Below, one piece after another: positions 52,401 through 60,530 of a stretch of 64,000 nucleotides of DNA. Position 1 is the first letter of the stretch. Every line of letters starts with the position of its first letter. The DNA lies in assembly GCF_026343945.1 (NCBI RefSeq), contig NZ_JAPKNJ010000001.1, forward strand, positions 1,488,001 to 1,552,000, in the 5' to 3' direction. The DNA comes from Kaistia algarum. GTDB taxonomy: Bacteria > Pseudomonadota > Alphaproteobacteria > Rhizobiales > Kaistiaceae. The notes under the pieces were generated by a model. The model had not been told where the DNA came from. It saw only the letters and a list, made by a program, of their open reading frames with translations, and made no database searches. A program made the translations under genes and the position numbers.

Positions 52401-52662
52401 CAATATGGTCCAGTCCTACAAATGGTTCGCCCTCGCGGCGCTGCAGGGCGACACCGATTCCGGCCAGCGGCGCGACGAGGTCGCGAAGGCGATGAAGCCG
52501 GGCGACCTGGCCACGGCGCGGATCGCCGTGCAGGGCTTCCAGCCGACGCCGGTCGACCCCGTCGCCAACAACGAGCCGGCACCCGATCCAGCCTGGTTCG
52601 CCGCACCGGCGGCAACGTCCATGACCGACCGGGCGACGAGCAAGGCCGGCTCGGCCACCTGA
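49414..52662 (+). CDS. PodJ-like polar organising protein with Sel1 repeats
   Basis: A 1082-residue protein laid out as in PodJ: a cytosolic coiled-coil region (about residues 1-730, with many heptads such as RLEERLDALAGRFDAI), one membrane helix near residue 740-756 (RRPLVLAIAAVVLAIGAAKL) and a periplasmic part containing about four Sel1/TPR repeats from residue 868 (AEWYERSAKAGFALAQYRVGSLYERG, RWYEKASLQGNARATHNLAVLI, KWFALAALQGDTDSG). PodJ recruits polar proteins and organises one cell pole. The C-terminal peptidoglycan-binding domain found in Caulobacter PodJ is not visible here. Start ATG 49414. A CtrA-like site is in the promoter. Followed by a sulfite exporter gene pair, an order common in Hyphomicrobiales. 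Confidence 0.8.
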   Translation: MRSGSRSGYEVSESGSAQPPRPKGSLRSGDEASAARIAALSALVDELSGQIDAIEGSSRREAIRRGVRQAAAQPEPRPVRSEPSRPDPQTERLGAIESRLAAIAAQIAKREAPAQASPTPRREEIGPLQSAIAEISARQQTIDRVSGPKLPAVDTIALEDALQALREEIVALDRRIVSEVRRGEEFGRSLRSELVERASPPASSATEAALAGLRSDLAGIRQGLELAARETTLASVESGYGHMIERLDDIVRRVPERERLDTISREIARLADRVEQAPRPREIDGELEDIRNAIASIATRRPDDTLSVQIAELRQAVERIGETAGRTGDVSRIEDRLDAIAGRLDGSGERRLADLATAIEKLAARPRENVDLSHIERDIGAMRREIDGFAKGTDPVVLIRLEQQVAAIRSALEEKLPVQGDLHSAALLRLEERLDALAGRFDAIADLPNLIAPASGEALAGLRSEIADLRSDVVQRQPARFDEIEDQMRHLVRRLDDAASREDGPGLASLEAQVGALAEKLAFAEPGADALSKVEANLDRLQQLLADARHETIETARVTARTTLEEFAGSLASGHDDEMVRALREDLRRLQDAALHSDRQNQDTLEAVHDTLAKVVDRIAQLEAEDSGHAATYSSIKERARSAVPARPMAGDLPEDHRPLAPGSGKPDVAGVSIRPEGDVAVRAGDRKADFIAAARRAAQAAQVETAKARAEEREASEADEKPGPFARIGQALRSRRRPLVLAIAAVVLAIGAAKLGPPLQDRIVEALAPAVAIDRTSDLDPTATGSVAKPVRNAAANPAPAPVAPKPAIVAASPMVAPKPNSEAIAFSQDPFSGYLSAAAVPPTPEIEKSTASSLDYALVQAAATKGDPIAAFVMARHLAEPAIGKPDIKLAAEWYERSAKAGFALAQYRVGSLYERGDGVKLDVALAQRWYEKASLQGNARATHNLAVLISEGANGQPDYKRAASLFEVAAAYGVADSQYNLGVLYARGLGVPVNMVQSYKWFALAALQGDTDSGQRRDEVAKAMKPGDLATARIAVQGFQPTPVDPVANNEPAPDPAWFAAPAATSMTDRATSKAGSAT

Positions 52663-52789
52663 GACATCGCCACTTCGCCGCTTGGCGGAGCGGCCGCACC
52701 ACCTTGTTTCCTCGCGTTCTTCCGGGCGCGAGGCGGCTTTCCTCTCGATCGAGGACGCTCCAGAGGCCTCAAACCGCAGCGGTTCAACC

Positions 52790-53719
52790 GTGCAGATCTA
52801 CCTCCCCATCGCCGAACTGCCGGTGAACATGTTCCTGATCTTCGGCATGGGGGGCGCCGTCGGCTTTCTATCGGGCCTCTTCGGCGTCGGCGGCGGCTTC
52901 CTGCTGACGCCGCTGCTGATCTTCTCCGGAATTCCGCCGGCCGTGGCCGTGGCGAGCACGACGGCCCAGGTCGTCGCCTCCTCCTCCTCGGCGGCGATCA
53001 GCTATTGGCGGCGGCAACTGATCGATTTCAAGCTCGCCGGCGTGCTGGTGGTTGCGGGCATCATCGGCTCGTCGATCGGCGTTGCGATCTTCAGCCTGCT
53101 GCGCCGCCTCGGCCAGCTCGATCTGCTGATCTCCTTTGGCTACGTCACCTTTCTCGGCCTCGTCGGCAGCCTGATGCTGGTCGAATCCGTCCGCGCCATC
53201 ATCAACGCCCGCCGCGGGCGCCCGGCGCCGCTGCGACGGCCGGGGCAGCATAATTGGGCGCATGGGCTGCCGTTCAAGATGCGCTTCAAGCGCTCGAAGC
53301 TCTATGTCAGCGTCATCCCGATTCTCGCCATCGGCGTCGGCATCGGCATGCTCGGCGCCCTGCTCGGCATTGGTGGCGGTTTCATCCTCGTGCCGGCGCT
53401 GATCTATCTGCTGCGCGTGCCGACCAGCATCGTCGTCGGCACCTCGCTGATCCAGATGATCGGGACCATGGCGGTGGCGACGATCTTGCAATCCGGCACG
53501 AACCACACCGTCGACGGTATATTGGCGCTGATCCTGATGGTCGGCGGCGTCATCGGCGCGCAGTTCGGCGCCAGGGTCGGCGCGCAGATCCGTGGCGACC
53601 AGTTGCGCGCGCTGCTGGCGCTTCTGGTCCTCGCCGTCGGAATCCGCTTTCTCGTCAATCTCCTGATCGAGCCTGCCGAGCTGTTTTCGCTGGCGACGCT
53701 GGCGGGCGACGCGCGATGA
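52790..53719 (+). CDS. TSUP-family sulfite/organosulfonate exporter (TauE/SafE)
   Basis: A 309-residue inner-membrane protein with about eight hydrophobic segments of the TauE/SafE (TSUP) family. Seen: GMGGAVGFLSGLFGVGGGFLLTPLLIF at the first helix and the matching second-half repeat GALLGIGGGFILVPALIYLL. GTG 52790 is chosen since family members start with the segment QIYLPIAELPVNM; the frame opens earlier at 52682. The stop overlaps the next ATG by 4 bases (53716-53719), so it is cotranslated with the TIGR02186 protein, its usual partner in this group. Transported anion unknown. Confidence 0.9.
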   Translation: MQIYLPIAELPVNMFLIFGMGGAVGFLSGLFGVGGGFLLTPLLIFSGIPPAVAVASTTAQVVASSSSAAISYWRRQLIDFKLAGVLVVAGIIGSSIGVAIFSLLRRLGQLDLLISFGYVTFLGLVGSLMLVESVRAIINARRGRPAPLRRPGQHNWAHGLPFKMRFKRSKLYVSVIPILAIGVGIGMLGALLGIGGGFILVPALIYLLRVPTSIVVGTSLIQMIGTMAVATILQSGTNHTVDGILALILMVGGVIGAQFGARVGAQIRGDQLRALLALLVLAVGIRFLVNLLIEPAELFSLATLAGDAR

Positions 53720-54495
53720 CGGGCGTACGCGCCTGGCACGGTCTCGCCTGCCTCGCGCTTTTCCTCGCGGTCCTGCTGCCCGCAGAGCCTGCCGCCGCCG
53801 AAGACCTGATCTTCACGCTTTCGGCCAACCGAATCCGCATTCAGTCCGATTTCAGCGGCACGGGCCTGACGGCCTTCGGCGCCATCGAGCGCGATGCCGA
53901 GACCGTGTCGCGCGGTGCGGCCTATGACGTCGTGGTGGTGATGCGCGGGCCGAACGAGACGCTGGTGACACGGCGAAAGGACAGCTTCTTCGGTATCTGG
54001 CTCAATGGCGCGTCGCGAACCTTCGTCGACCTGCCATCGTTCTATCTGGTCAGCGCGTCGCGCCCGCTCGATCAGATCTCAACGCCGGCCATCCTGAAGC
54101 GCTACCAGATCGGCGCCGACAATCTCAGTCTTGAGACACTGGGCGGCCCGGACGCGGACGGATCGTTCCGAGGTGCGCTGACCCGCCTGAAGCAGCAGGC
54201 CGGCCTGTTTCTGGAGCAGCCCTACGGCGTGACCTTTCCGGGGACGACCGTGTTTCAGGCCAGTCTGGCGATCCCCGCCAATGTGCCGGTCGGCCAGTAT
54301 CACGTCTCGGCCTATCTCTTCAGTGACAGCGCACTGCTCGCTACTGAGAATCTCGAGGTGGTTATCTCGAAAGCTGGATTCGAACAGGTCACCTTCGATC
54401 TCGCGCGCCACAGCGGCTTTCTCTACGGCATGATCTGCGTCGCGCTTGCGCTGCTGACGGGCTGGCTCGCCGGCGTAGTCTTCCGGCGCGACTGA
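53716..54495 (+). CDS. TIGR02186 family protein
   Basis: A 259-residue protein with a signal peptide (residues about 1-28, cleaved after AAA), an extracytoplasmic beta-rich domain and a single C-terminal membrane helix (GMICVALALLTGWLAGVVF). Seen: SANRIRIQSDFSGTGLTAFGAI, the family hallmark, and VVVMRGPNETLVTRRKDSFFGIW. Function unknown; it always follows the TauE/SafE gene, and here overlaps it by ATGA, so it probably works with the exporter. The periplasmic domain has no cysteines or catalytic motif I recognise. Confidence 0.9.
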   Translation: MTGVRAWHGLACLALFLAVLLPAEPAAAEDLIFTLSANRIRIQSDFSGTGLTAFGAIERDAETVSRGAAYDVVVVMRGPNETLVTRRKDSFFGIWLNGASRTFVDLPSFYLVSASRPLDQISTPAILKRYQIGADNLSLETLGGPDADGSFRGALTRLKQQAGLFLEQPYGVTFPGTTVFQASLAIPANVPVGQYHVSAYLFSDSALLATENLEVVISKAGFEQVTFDLARHSGFLYGMICVALALLTGWLAGVVFRRD

Positions 54496-54540
54496 AGTCA
54501 CCTTCCAGCCGTTCGATCCGGCGCGGCGGCTTAAGCTTGC

Positions 54541-54807
54541 CTAGCTGCGGTTCATGTTGAGGAGACGCAGGATGATCCAGACCGGAATGACGACGACCGC
54601 TCCTAGCAGGAAATACGTCCAAATCCATTCGATCGCGCCGAAGCCCATGTTCCAGATGCGAAAGAAGAGCTGGCGTGCCTTGTCGACGATTTCCCAGGGC
54701 GTAAGACCGAGGGCAGAGAGGACGATGCCGACGATGAACGATACGACGATGAGGCGCAGCAGCACCTGGCCCGGCGAGCCGCCCATGAAGCGCTGAATTC
54801 CGTTCAT
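54541..54807 (-). CDS. DUF6460 family small membrane protein
   Basis: An 88-residue protein with two hydrophobic helices (LLRLIVVSFIVGIVLSALGL and WTYFLLGAVVVIPVWIILRLLNM). The opening GSPGQVLLRLIVVSFIVG and SALGLTPWEIV match DUF6460 as I recall it. ATG 54807 follows GAGGAAG; the in-frame start at 54822 is less likely. Function unknown. Monocistronic between the TIGR02186 gene (convergent) and the DNA ligase gene. Confidence 0.82.
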   Translation of the reverse strand: MNGIQRFMGGSPGQVLLRLIVVSFIVGIVLSALGLTPWEIVDKARQLFFRIWNMGFGAIEWIWTYFLLGAVVVIPVWIILRLLNMNRS

Positions 54808-54879
54808 CGTTTTCTTCCTCACATCCGAATCGCGACCGCCATCATATAGGGGCGGACTACCGCCGCGAAACGAGAGGAG

Positions 54880-56514
54880 TCACGGGCCTTCGTCTGCGAT
54901 CATCGCTTCCAGCGTCTCGATCCGGTCGGCTTCGGCCGGCGGCTTGTCCCAGCGCAGGCGCGAGATGCGGGGAAAGCGCATCGCCACGCCAGAGCGATGG
55001 CGCGCCGACCGGTTCAGCCCCTCGAAGGCCACCTCGAAGACCAGCCCGAGATCGGCCCGATGCTCGACTTCGCGCACCGGACCGAAGCGATTGATGGTAT
55101 GGCGGCGGACGAAACGGTCGATTTCCGCCAGTTCGTCGTCGGTGAAGCCGAAATAGGCCTTGCCGACCGGCACCAGTTCGTCGCCCGCCTCACCAGCCCG
55201 CCAGACGCCAAATGTATAGTCCGAATAGAAGGACGACCGCTTGCCATGTCCGCGCTGGGCATACATCAGCACCGCATCGATCACATAGGGATCGCGCTTC
55301 CACTTGAACCAAGGCCCCTTGGGCCGGCCGGGCTCATAGACCGAATCCCAGCGCTTCAGCATCACTCCTTCGATGATCGGTGCAGGCGGCGCGACGCGCT
55401 TCGCCAGAAGATCATCGAAATCGGCAAAAGGGAGGATCGGCGAGAGATCGATGCGTTTCGCCAGCGAGCCCGCGACGATGGTCTCAAGTCTTTGGCGGCG
55501 CTCGCGAAATGACAAGGCCCGCACATCCTGTTCGCCATCGACAAGGCAATCATAGGCGCGGATGAAGGCCGGATGGCTGATGATGAGCTTGCCGCTGACG
55601 CTCTTGCGGTTGAGGCGCTGCTGCAATTCAGAGAAGGTGCCTGCCTCGATCTGGTTATCCTTGGCCCGCCCGACCAGAAGCTCTCCGTCGATCGTCCCTT
55701 CGATGTCGAGGCCTTCCAGCACATCGGGAAAGGCGTCGCCGATATCATCGCCGGTCCGCGTATAGAGCCGGCGAACGCCGTGGTCGGACACGGCCTGGAC
55801 GCGGATACCGTCCCATTTCCACTCGGCCGCATAGGCCTCCGGCACGATCCGTGGCCGGTCGGCCTCCTCCAGCGGTTGCGAGAGCATGACCGGGCGAAAC
55901 GGCGCCCGCGCCGACGAGACCGGCTTTTCCGCTCGACCTTCGAGCCAGGCGAAGAGTTCGGCATAGGGCGGCTTCAAGCCGTGCCATAGTTCTTCTAGCT
56001 CGTTGACTTCCCTGGCGCCTATATCCGCCAATGCCTGTTTGGCGAGCCGCGCCGATATGCCGATACGCAATCCGCCGGTGACGAGTTTGAGCAGCGCCCA
56101 GCGGCCTGAGGGGTCAAGGTCATCGAGGAAGGCGGCCAACCGTTTCGGACCTTCCGAACGGGAGGAAGCGAGCAAAGACTCGACGATCGCGGCAAGCGAG
56201 GGTTTCCCTTGACGATCGGCCGCGGCCGCTGCCGCCTCGGCCGAGGGCTCCCATACCAGCGCGATGGTCTCAGCCAAATCACCAACATAATCATAGGAGT
56301 AGGCGAAGAGCACGGCATCCATGCGGTCGCTCGCCATCGCCCGCAGCATGGCGGGCTTGACCGAGGGGACGTCGAGTTCGCCGGTCAATGCGGCAAGCGC
56401 CCAGCCGCGATCCGGGTCGGGCGTTGCGCGGAAATAATCGGCGAGCAGGCGCAGTTTGGCGTTGCGCGACGGCGTCAGGATCAGGCGGTCGAGGAGAGCG
56501 GCGAAGGCCTGCAT
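54880..56514 (-). CDS. ATP-dependent DNA ligase
   Basis: A 544-residue ATP-dependent DNA ligase of the type associated with bacterial DNA damage response. Seen: N-terminal helical domain (RNAKLRLLADYFRATPD), the nucleotidyl-transfer Lys233 in AAEWKWDGIRV, then GDDIGDAFPDVLE, DGELLVGR, PIIEGVMLKRWDSVYEPGRPKGPWFKWKRDP (motifs IV-V) and a C-terminal OB fold ending RFPRISRLRWDKP. It seals nicks in DNA using ATP, unlike the housekeeping NAD-dependent LigA. ATG 56514 overlaps the exonuclease stop (TGATG), so the two are cotranslated; a helicase gene is divergent. Together they form the ligase-associated repair set. Confidence 0.94.
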   Translation of the reverse strand: MQAFAALLDRLILTPSRNAKLRLLADYFRATPDPDRGWALAALTGELDVPSVKPAMLRAMASDRMDAVLFAYSYDYVGDLAETIALVWEPSAEAAAAAADRQGKPSLAAIVESLLASSRSEGPKRLAAFLDDLDPSGRWALLKLVTGGLRIGISARLAKQALADIGAREVNELEELWHGLKPPYAELFAWLEGRAEKPVSSARAPFRPVMLSQPLEEADRPRIVPEAYAAEWKWDGIRVQAVSDHGVRRLYTRTGDDIGDAFPDVLEGLDIEGTIDGELLVGRAKDNQIEAGTFSELQQRLNRKSVSGKLIISHPAFIRAYDCLVDGEQDVRALSFRERRQRLETIVAGSLAKRIDLSPILPFADFDDLLAKRVAPPAPIIEGVMLKRWDSVYEPGRPKGPWFKWKRDPYVIDAVLMYAQRGHGKRSSFYSDYTFGVWRAGEAGDELVPVGKAYFGFTDDELAEIDRFVRRHTINRFGPVREVEHRADLGLVFEVAFEGLNRSARHRSGVAMRFPRISRLRWDKPPAEADRIETLEAMIADEGP

Positions 56515-57539
56515 CAATCGCCCTCATCTTCATAGCCGACCATATGCAGCGGCTTGGCGCGAATGCCGGCCAGCTCGCACCAGCGCACCAATGCCTCCTC
56601 GCGGCCATGGGTGACCCAGACCTCGGCCGGCGCGATTTCTTCGATCGTCTCGATCAGTTCGTCCCAATCGCAATGGTCCGAGATGATCAGCGGCAATTCC
56701 ACCCCGCGCTGCTTGGCGCGCTGTCGGATCGTCATCCAGCCCGAGGCGAAGCAAGCGACCGGATCGGGGAAGCGGCGGGCCCAGCGATCGGCGAAGGCGG
56801 AGGGCGGGCAGATGACGAGGGCGCCGGCAAAGTCCGTCTTGCGGCCGGTTTCGAGCGTCGCCGGCCGCAGTTCGCCAAGCGCAATGCCTTCCTCCTCATA
56901 GAGACGGCAAAGCTTCTCCAGGGCGCCATGGATATAGATCGGCGCGTCATAGCCTTCCTCGCGCAGCCGGCCAATGATCCGCTGGGCCTTACCGAGCGCA
57001 TAGGCGCCGACGAGATGGGCGCGCTCAGGAAATTCCCGCATCGATTTCAACAGCTTGTGGATCTCCACGCTGTCATCCGGATGGCGGAACACCGGCAGGC
57101 CGAAGGTCGCCTCGGTAATGAAGACGTCGCAGGCAACAGGCTCGAAGGGCAGGCAGGTCGGATCGCGCCGGCGCTTATAGTCGCCCGAGACGACGATGCG
57201 ACACCCTTTTGCCTCGACCGCGATCTGGGCCGAGCCAAGGACATGGCCCGCCGGATGGAAGCTGACCGTGACGTCGCCGATCCGCATCGCTTCGCCCATT
57301 TTCGCCACCTGGCTGCCTTTGGCGAAAGTCTCGCCATAGCGGGTCGCCATGATGCGCAAGGTCTCGGCGGTCGCCAGAACCTCGCCATGACCGGAGCGGG
57401 CATGGTCGGCATGGCCATGGGTAATCAGCGCCTTGGCCACCGGGCGAACTGGATCGATGTGGAAGCCGCCGAGCGGGCAACAGAGCCCATCCGGTCCGGG
57501 GGCGAGGAGTTGTTCGGGTCGGAGCATGGTGGGGCACAT
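56514..57539 (-). CDS. Ligase-associated DNA exonuclease (MBL/beta-CASP-like)
   Basis: A 341-residue metallo-beta-lactamase-fold nuclease that processes DNA ends, always found beside the ATP-dependent ligase. Seen: ALITHGHADHARSGHG zinc motif, VSFHPAGHVLGSAQI, VVSGDYKRRRDPTCLPFEP, and the late VELPLIISDHCDWDELIE and WVTHGREEALVRW. Two in-frame starts are possible: ATG 57539 and ATG 57527; 57539 is used because GGGGT lies a few bases upstream. Its stop overlaps the ligase start, so ligase and exonuclease are coupled. A perfect palindromic repeat lies in the promoter. Confidence 0.9.
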   Translation of the reverse strand: MCPTMLRPEQLLAPGPDGLCCPLGGFHIDPVRPVAKALITHGHADHARSGHGEVLATAETLRIMATRYGETFAKGSQVAKMGEAMRIGDVTVSFHPAGHVLGSAQIAVEAKGCRIVVSGDYKRRRDPTCLPFEPVACDVFITEATFGLPVFRHPDDSVEIHKLLKSMREFPERAHLVGAYALGKAQRIIGRLREEGYDAPIYIHGALEKLCRLYEEEGIALGELRPATLETGRKTDFAGALVICPPSAFADRWARRFPDPVACFASGWMTIRQRAKQRGVELPLIISDHCDWDELIETIEEIAPAEVWVTHGREEALVRWCELAGIRAKPLHMVGYEDEGD

Positions 57540-57572
57540 AGTGACCCCAATGCGCCAAGGGAAGAAAGGGTC

Positions 57573-57594
57573 CCTCTCCCGCGAGCGGGAGAGG
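57573..57594. repeat. Palindromic intergenic repeat in the exonuclease/helicase promoter
   Basis: CCTCTCCCGC (57573-57582) and GCGGGAGAGG (57585-57594) pair perfectly with a GA centre, followed by CTGGGGTGAGG. This is the shape of dispersed palindromic units found between genes in alphaproteobacteria, where the core is usually CCCTCTCCCGC...GCGGGAGAGGG. It stands in the 116-base gap between divergent exonuclease and helicase genes. No second copy is visible by eye in the window. Confidence 0.55.
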
Positions 57595-57655
57595 CTGGGG
57601 TGAGGCTCTTGCTTGCCGCCTCGACAGGCGCCCTGTTCGATCCTACCTGTTGCCG

Positions 57656-60169
57656 GTGACCCAGCCCTCCGACCTCCTGCCGAAATCCTTCCGCGACTGG
57701 TTCGCTGCGCGCGGCTGGACGCCGCGCGCGCATCAATTGGCGTTGCTGGAGAAGGCGCGCGAAAAGCGTTCGGCCTTGCTGATCGCGCCCACCGGCGCCG
57801 GCAAGACGCTGGCCGGCTTCCTGCCGAGCCTTGCCGAGATCGCCGCCCTGCCACCGGCGGGACCGAAGGGGCGCGGGCCGCATACGCTCTATATCTCGCC
57901 ACTCAAGGCGCTCGCCGTCGACATTGCCCGCAATCTCGAGGCGCCCGTCGCCGGCATCGGGCTCGATATTTCGATCGAGACGCGGACTGGCGATACGCCG
58001 GCGCATAAGCGCCAGCGGCAGAAGTTGAAGCCGCCCGACATTCTGCTCACCACGCCGGAGCAACTCGCCCTGCTTCTTTCCGGCTCCGATTCCGGACGCT
58101 TCTTCGCCGATCTCCAGACCGTCATCTTCGACGAATTGCATTCGCTGGTGACGGCGAAGCGCGGCGACCTGCTGGCGCTCGGCCTCGCACGGCTGCGGCA
58201 GATCCGGCCGGAGCTGCGCGCCGTCGGCCTCTCGGCGACCGTGGCGGAGCCGGATGATCTCCGGCGCTGGCTGATGCCGCAGGCTGTTGATCAGCCGGCT
58301 AACCATGCCGATCTCGTCACCGTCGCCGGCGGCGCGAAGCCCGATGTTACGATCCTCGATACCGAGACGCGCATTCCCTGGGCCGGCCATTCCGCCGTGC
58401 ATGCGATGGACGCGATCTATGCGGCGATAAAGGCGAGCCGCATGGTGCTGGTCTTCGTCAATACGCGTAGCCAGGCCGAGCGCATCTTTCAGGAACTCTG
58501 GCGCGTCAACGAGGATGGCCTGCCGATCGCCCTGCACCATGGCTCGCTCGATGTCGGCCAGCGGCGACGCGTCGAGGCGGCGATGGCGACGTCGAGCCTT
58601 CGATGCGTGGTGTGCACCTCGACGCTCGATCTCGGCATCGACTGGGGCGATGTCGATCTCGTCGTCAATGTCGGCGCGCCGAAGGGTGCGAGCCGCCTCG
58701 CGCAACGTATCGGCCGCGCCAATCACCGCATGGACGAGCCCTCGCGGGCGTTGCTGGTGCCGGCGAACCGCTTCGAGGTGATGGAATGCACCGTGGCGCT
58801 CGAAGCGAGTCTCACCGGCGCGCAGGATACGCCGCGCCTTCGAACCGGCGCGCTCGACGTGCTGGCGCAGCATGTCCTCGGCATGGCCTGCGCTGCACCC
58901 TTTGCCGACGAAACACTTTTTGACGAAATCCGCTCCGCCGCGCCTTATGCGAGCCTCGACCGCGAGACCTTCGACCGGATCGTCGATTTCGTCGCCACCG
59001 GCGGCTATGCGCTCAAGACCTATGATCGCTTCGCCAAGATAAGGCGTGGCAAGGACGGACTCTTCCGCATCACGCATCCGCAGGTGGCACAGCAATATCG
59101 GTTGAACGTCGGCACGATCGTCGAGGCGCCGCTGCTGAAGGTCCGCCTCGCCTCGCGACGCAGCGGCGGTCCGATCGGCATGGGCGGGCGAGTGCTGGGC
59201 GAGGTCGAGGAATATTTCGCCGAGCAATTGGCGCCGGGCGACACGTTTCTCTTCGCCGGGCTGATCGTGAAGCTGGAGGGCATTCGCGACAATAATGTCG
59301 TCGTCTCCCGGGCCGAGGGCGAGACGCCGAAAGTGCCGGCCTATAATGGCGGCAAGTTTCCGCTCTCGACCTATCTCGCCGACGGCGTACGCGGCCTTCT
59401 GGCCGACGAAAGCGCATGGAGTCGCCTACCCGACCAGGTTTCCGACTGGCTGCGCATTCAGAAAGAGGCGTCCGTCCTTCCCGGCCGCGACGAACTTCTG
59501 GTCGAGACGTTCCCGCGCGGCGGGCGCTTCTACATGGTCGCCTATCCGTTCGAGGGTCGCCTTGCCCACCAGACGCTCGGCATGCTGCTGACGCGCCGTC
59601 TCGAACGAGCGAAGCTGCGGCCGATGGGCTTCGTCGCCTCGGATTATGCCTTGGCCGTGTGGGGACTTGGCGACATGGGCCGCGCCTTTCGTCTTGAGAA
59701 GCCGTCTGTCGGCGAACTCTTCGACGCCGACATGCTGGGCGACGATCTCGACGCCTGGCTCGCCGAAAGCCACCTATTGAAGCGCACGTTCCGCTCCTGC
59801 GCGCTCATCTCCGGCCTGATCGAGCGCCGCCATCCCGGCAAGGAGAAGAGCGGACGGCAGGTGACGATCTCGACGGATTTGATCTACGACGTGCTGCGCC
59901 AGCACGAGCCGGATCATATCCTGATGCGCGCCACCTGGGCCGACGCGGCGACCGGCCTCCTCGATATCGGCCGACTCTCCAACATGCTGGCCCGGGTCGA
60001 GGGCCACATATTGTGGAAGCCGCTGGAGCGCATCTCGCCGCTCGCCGTGCCGGTCATGCTGGACATCGGCAAGGAACCGGTGGCCGGCCAGGCCAATGAG
60101 GACATATTGCGGGAGAATGCGGACGATCTGGTTCGCGAGGCGATGGGCGAGGCGGGGGACGGGCTTTGA
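57656..60169 (+). CDS. Ligase-associated DEXH-box helicase (Lhr-like)
   Basis: An 837-residue superfamily-2 helicase of the Lhr type linked to ATP-dependent ligase clusters. Seen: Walker A APTGAGKTLAGFLP (near residues 45-52), TLYISPLKAL, DELH in VIFDELHSLV, LSATVAEPDDLRRWL, FVNTRSQAERIFQELW and motif VI QRIGRANHRMDEPSRALLVPA. The C-terminal 400 residues form the winged-helix and Lhr-core region. Start GTG 57656 is chosen; TTG 57650 also opens the frame and no clear ribosome site is seen for either. Divergent from the exonuclease-ligase pair. It unwinds DNA or DNA:RNA ends for the nuclease and ligase. No pdeM nuclease gene follows, unlike many relatives. Confidence 0.92.
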   Translation: MTQPSDLLPKSFRDWFAARGWTPRAHQLALLEKAREKRSALLIAPTGAGKTLAGFLPSLAEIAALPPAGPKGRGPHTLYISPLKALAVDIARNLEAPVAGIGLDISIETRTGDTPAHKRQRQKLKPPDILLTTPEQLALLLSGSDSGRFFADLQTVIFDELHSLVTAKRGDLLALGLARLRQIRPELRAVGLSATVAEPDDLRRWLMPQAVDQPANHADLVTVAGGAKPDVTILDTETRIPWAGHSAVHAMDAIYAAIKASRMVLVFVNTRSQAERIFQELWRVNEDGLPIALHHGSLDVGQRRRVEAAMATSSLRCVVCTSTLDLGIDWGDVDLVVNVGAPKGASRLAQRIGRANHRMDEPSRALLVPANRFEVMECTVALEASLTGAQDTPRLRTGALDVLAQHVLGMACAAPFADETLFDEIRSAAPYASLDRETFDRIVDFVATGGYALKTYDRFAKIRRGKDGLFRITHPQVAQQYRLNVGTIVEAPLLKVRLASRRSGGPIGMGGRVLGEVEEYFAEQLAPGDTFLFAGLIVKLEGIRDNNVVVSRAEGETPKVPAYNGGKFPLSTYLADGVRGLLADESAWSRLPDQVSDWLRIQKEASVLPGRDELLVETFPRGGRFYMVAYPFEGRLAHQTLGMLLTRRLERAKLRPMGFVASDYALAVWGLGDMGRAFRLEKPSVGELFDADMLGDDLDAWLAESHLLKRTFRSCALISGLIERRHPGKEKSGRQVTISTDLIYDVLRQHEPDHILMRATWADAATGLLDIGRLSNMLARVEGHILWKPLERISPLAVPVMLDIGKEPVAGQANEDILRENADDLVREAMGEAGDGL

Positions 60170-60175
60170 GCGGCC

Positions 60176-60517
60176 CTACGCCACCTTCTTCTGATACCCG
60201 TCCGGTTCGCTGCCCGGAGCCAGGCTTACGCGCAGGCCGTCGAGATCGTCGGACATCAGGATCTGGCAGGAGAGGCGCGAGTTCGACTTGACCAGCATGG
60301 CGTCGTCGAGGCGCTCTTCCTCCTCGTCGCTGACGGGGATGAGGCGGTCATACCATTCCGGATCGACATAGACATGGCAGGTGGCGCAGGCGAGCGCGCC
60401 GCCACATTCGGCCTTGATGCCGATATCCCAGTCGCGGATCACTTCCATGACCCGCCAGCCTTCGAGAGCCTCGAGTTCATGCTCGACGCCGTCATGATCG
60501 GTGACGAAGATCTTCAT
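60176..60517 (-). CDS. 2Fe-2S ferredoxin
   Basis: A 113-residue ferredoxin of the adrenodoxin/plant type. Seen: the cluster ligands C38, C44, C47 in AECGGALACATCHVYV and C84 in RLSCQIL, C-x5-C-x2-C...C spacing. It is the last gene of the leftward sulfate-reduction operon, 13 bases after the DUF934 stop, so it is the likely electron donor to the sulfite reductase, which here lacks a flavoprotein partner (CysJ). In many relatives a ferredoxin-NADP reductase occupies this position instead. Convergent with the helicase gene. Confidence 0.92.
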   Translation of the reverse strand: MKIFVTDHDGVEHELEALEGWRVMEVIRDWDIGIKAECGGALACATCHVYVDPEWYDRLIPVSDEEEERLDDAMLVKSNSRLSCQILMSDDLDGLRVSLAPGSEPDGYQKKVA

Positions 60518-60530
60518 TGGGTTCTTCCCG

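Noticed and set aside
57425..59227. 600-codon antisense frame over the Lhr-like helicase
   Set aside because: Overlaps canonical helicase motifs on the plus strand; composition is that of a reverse reading of GC-rich codons.
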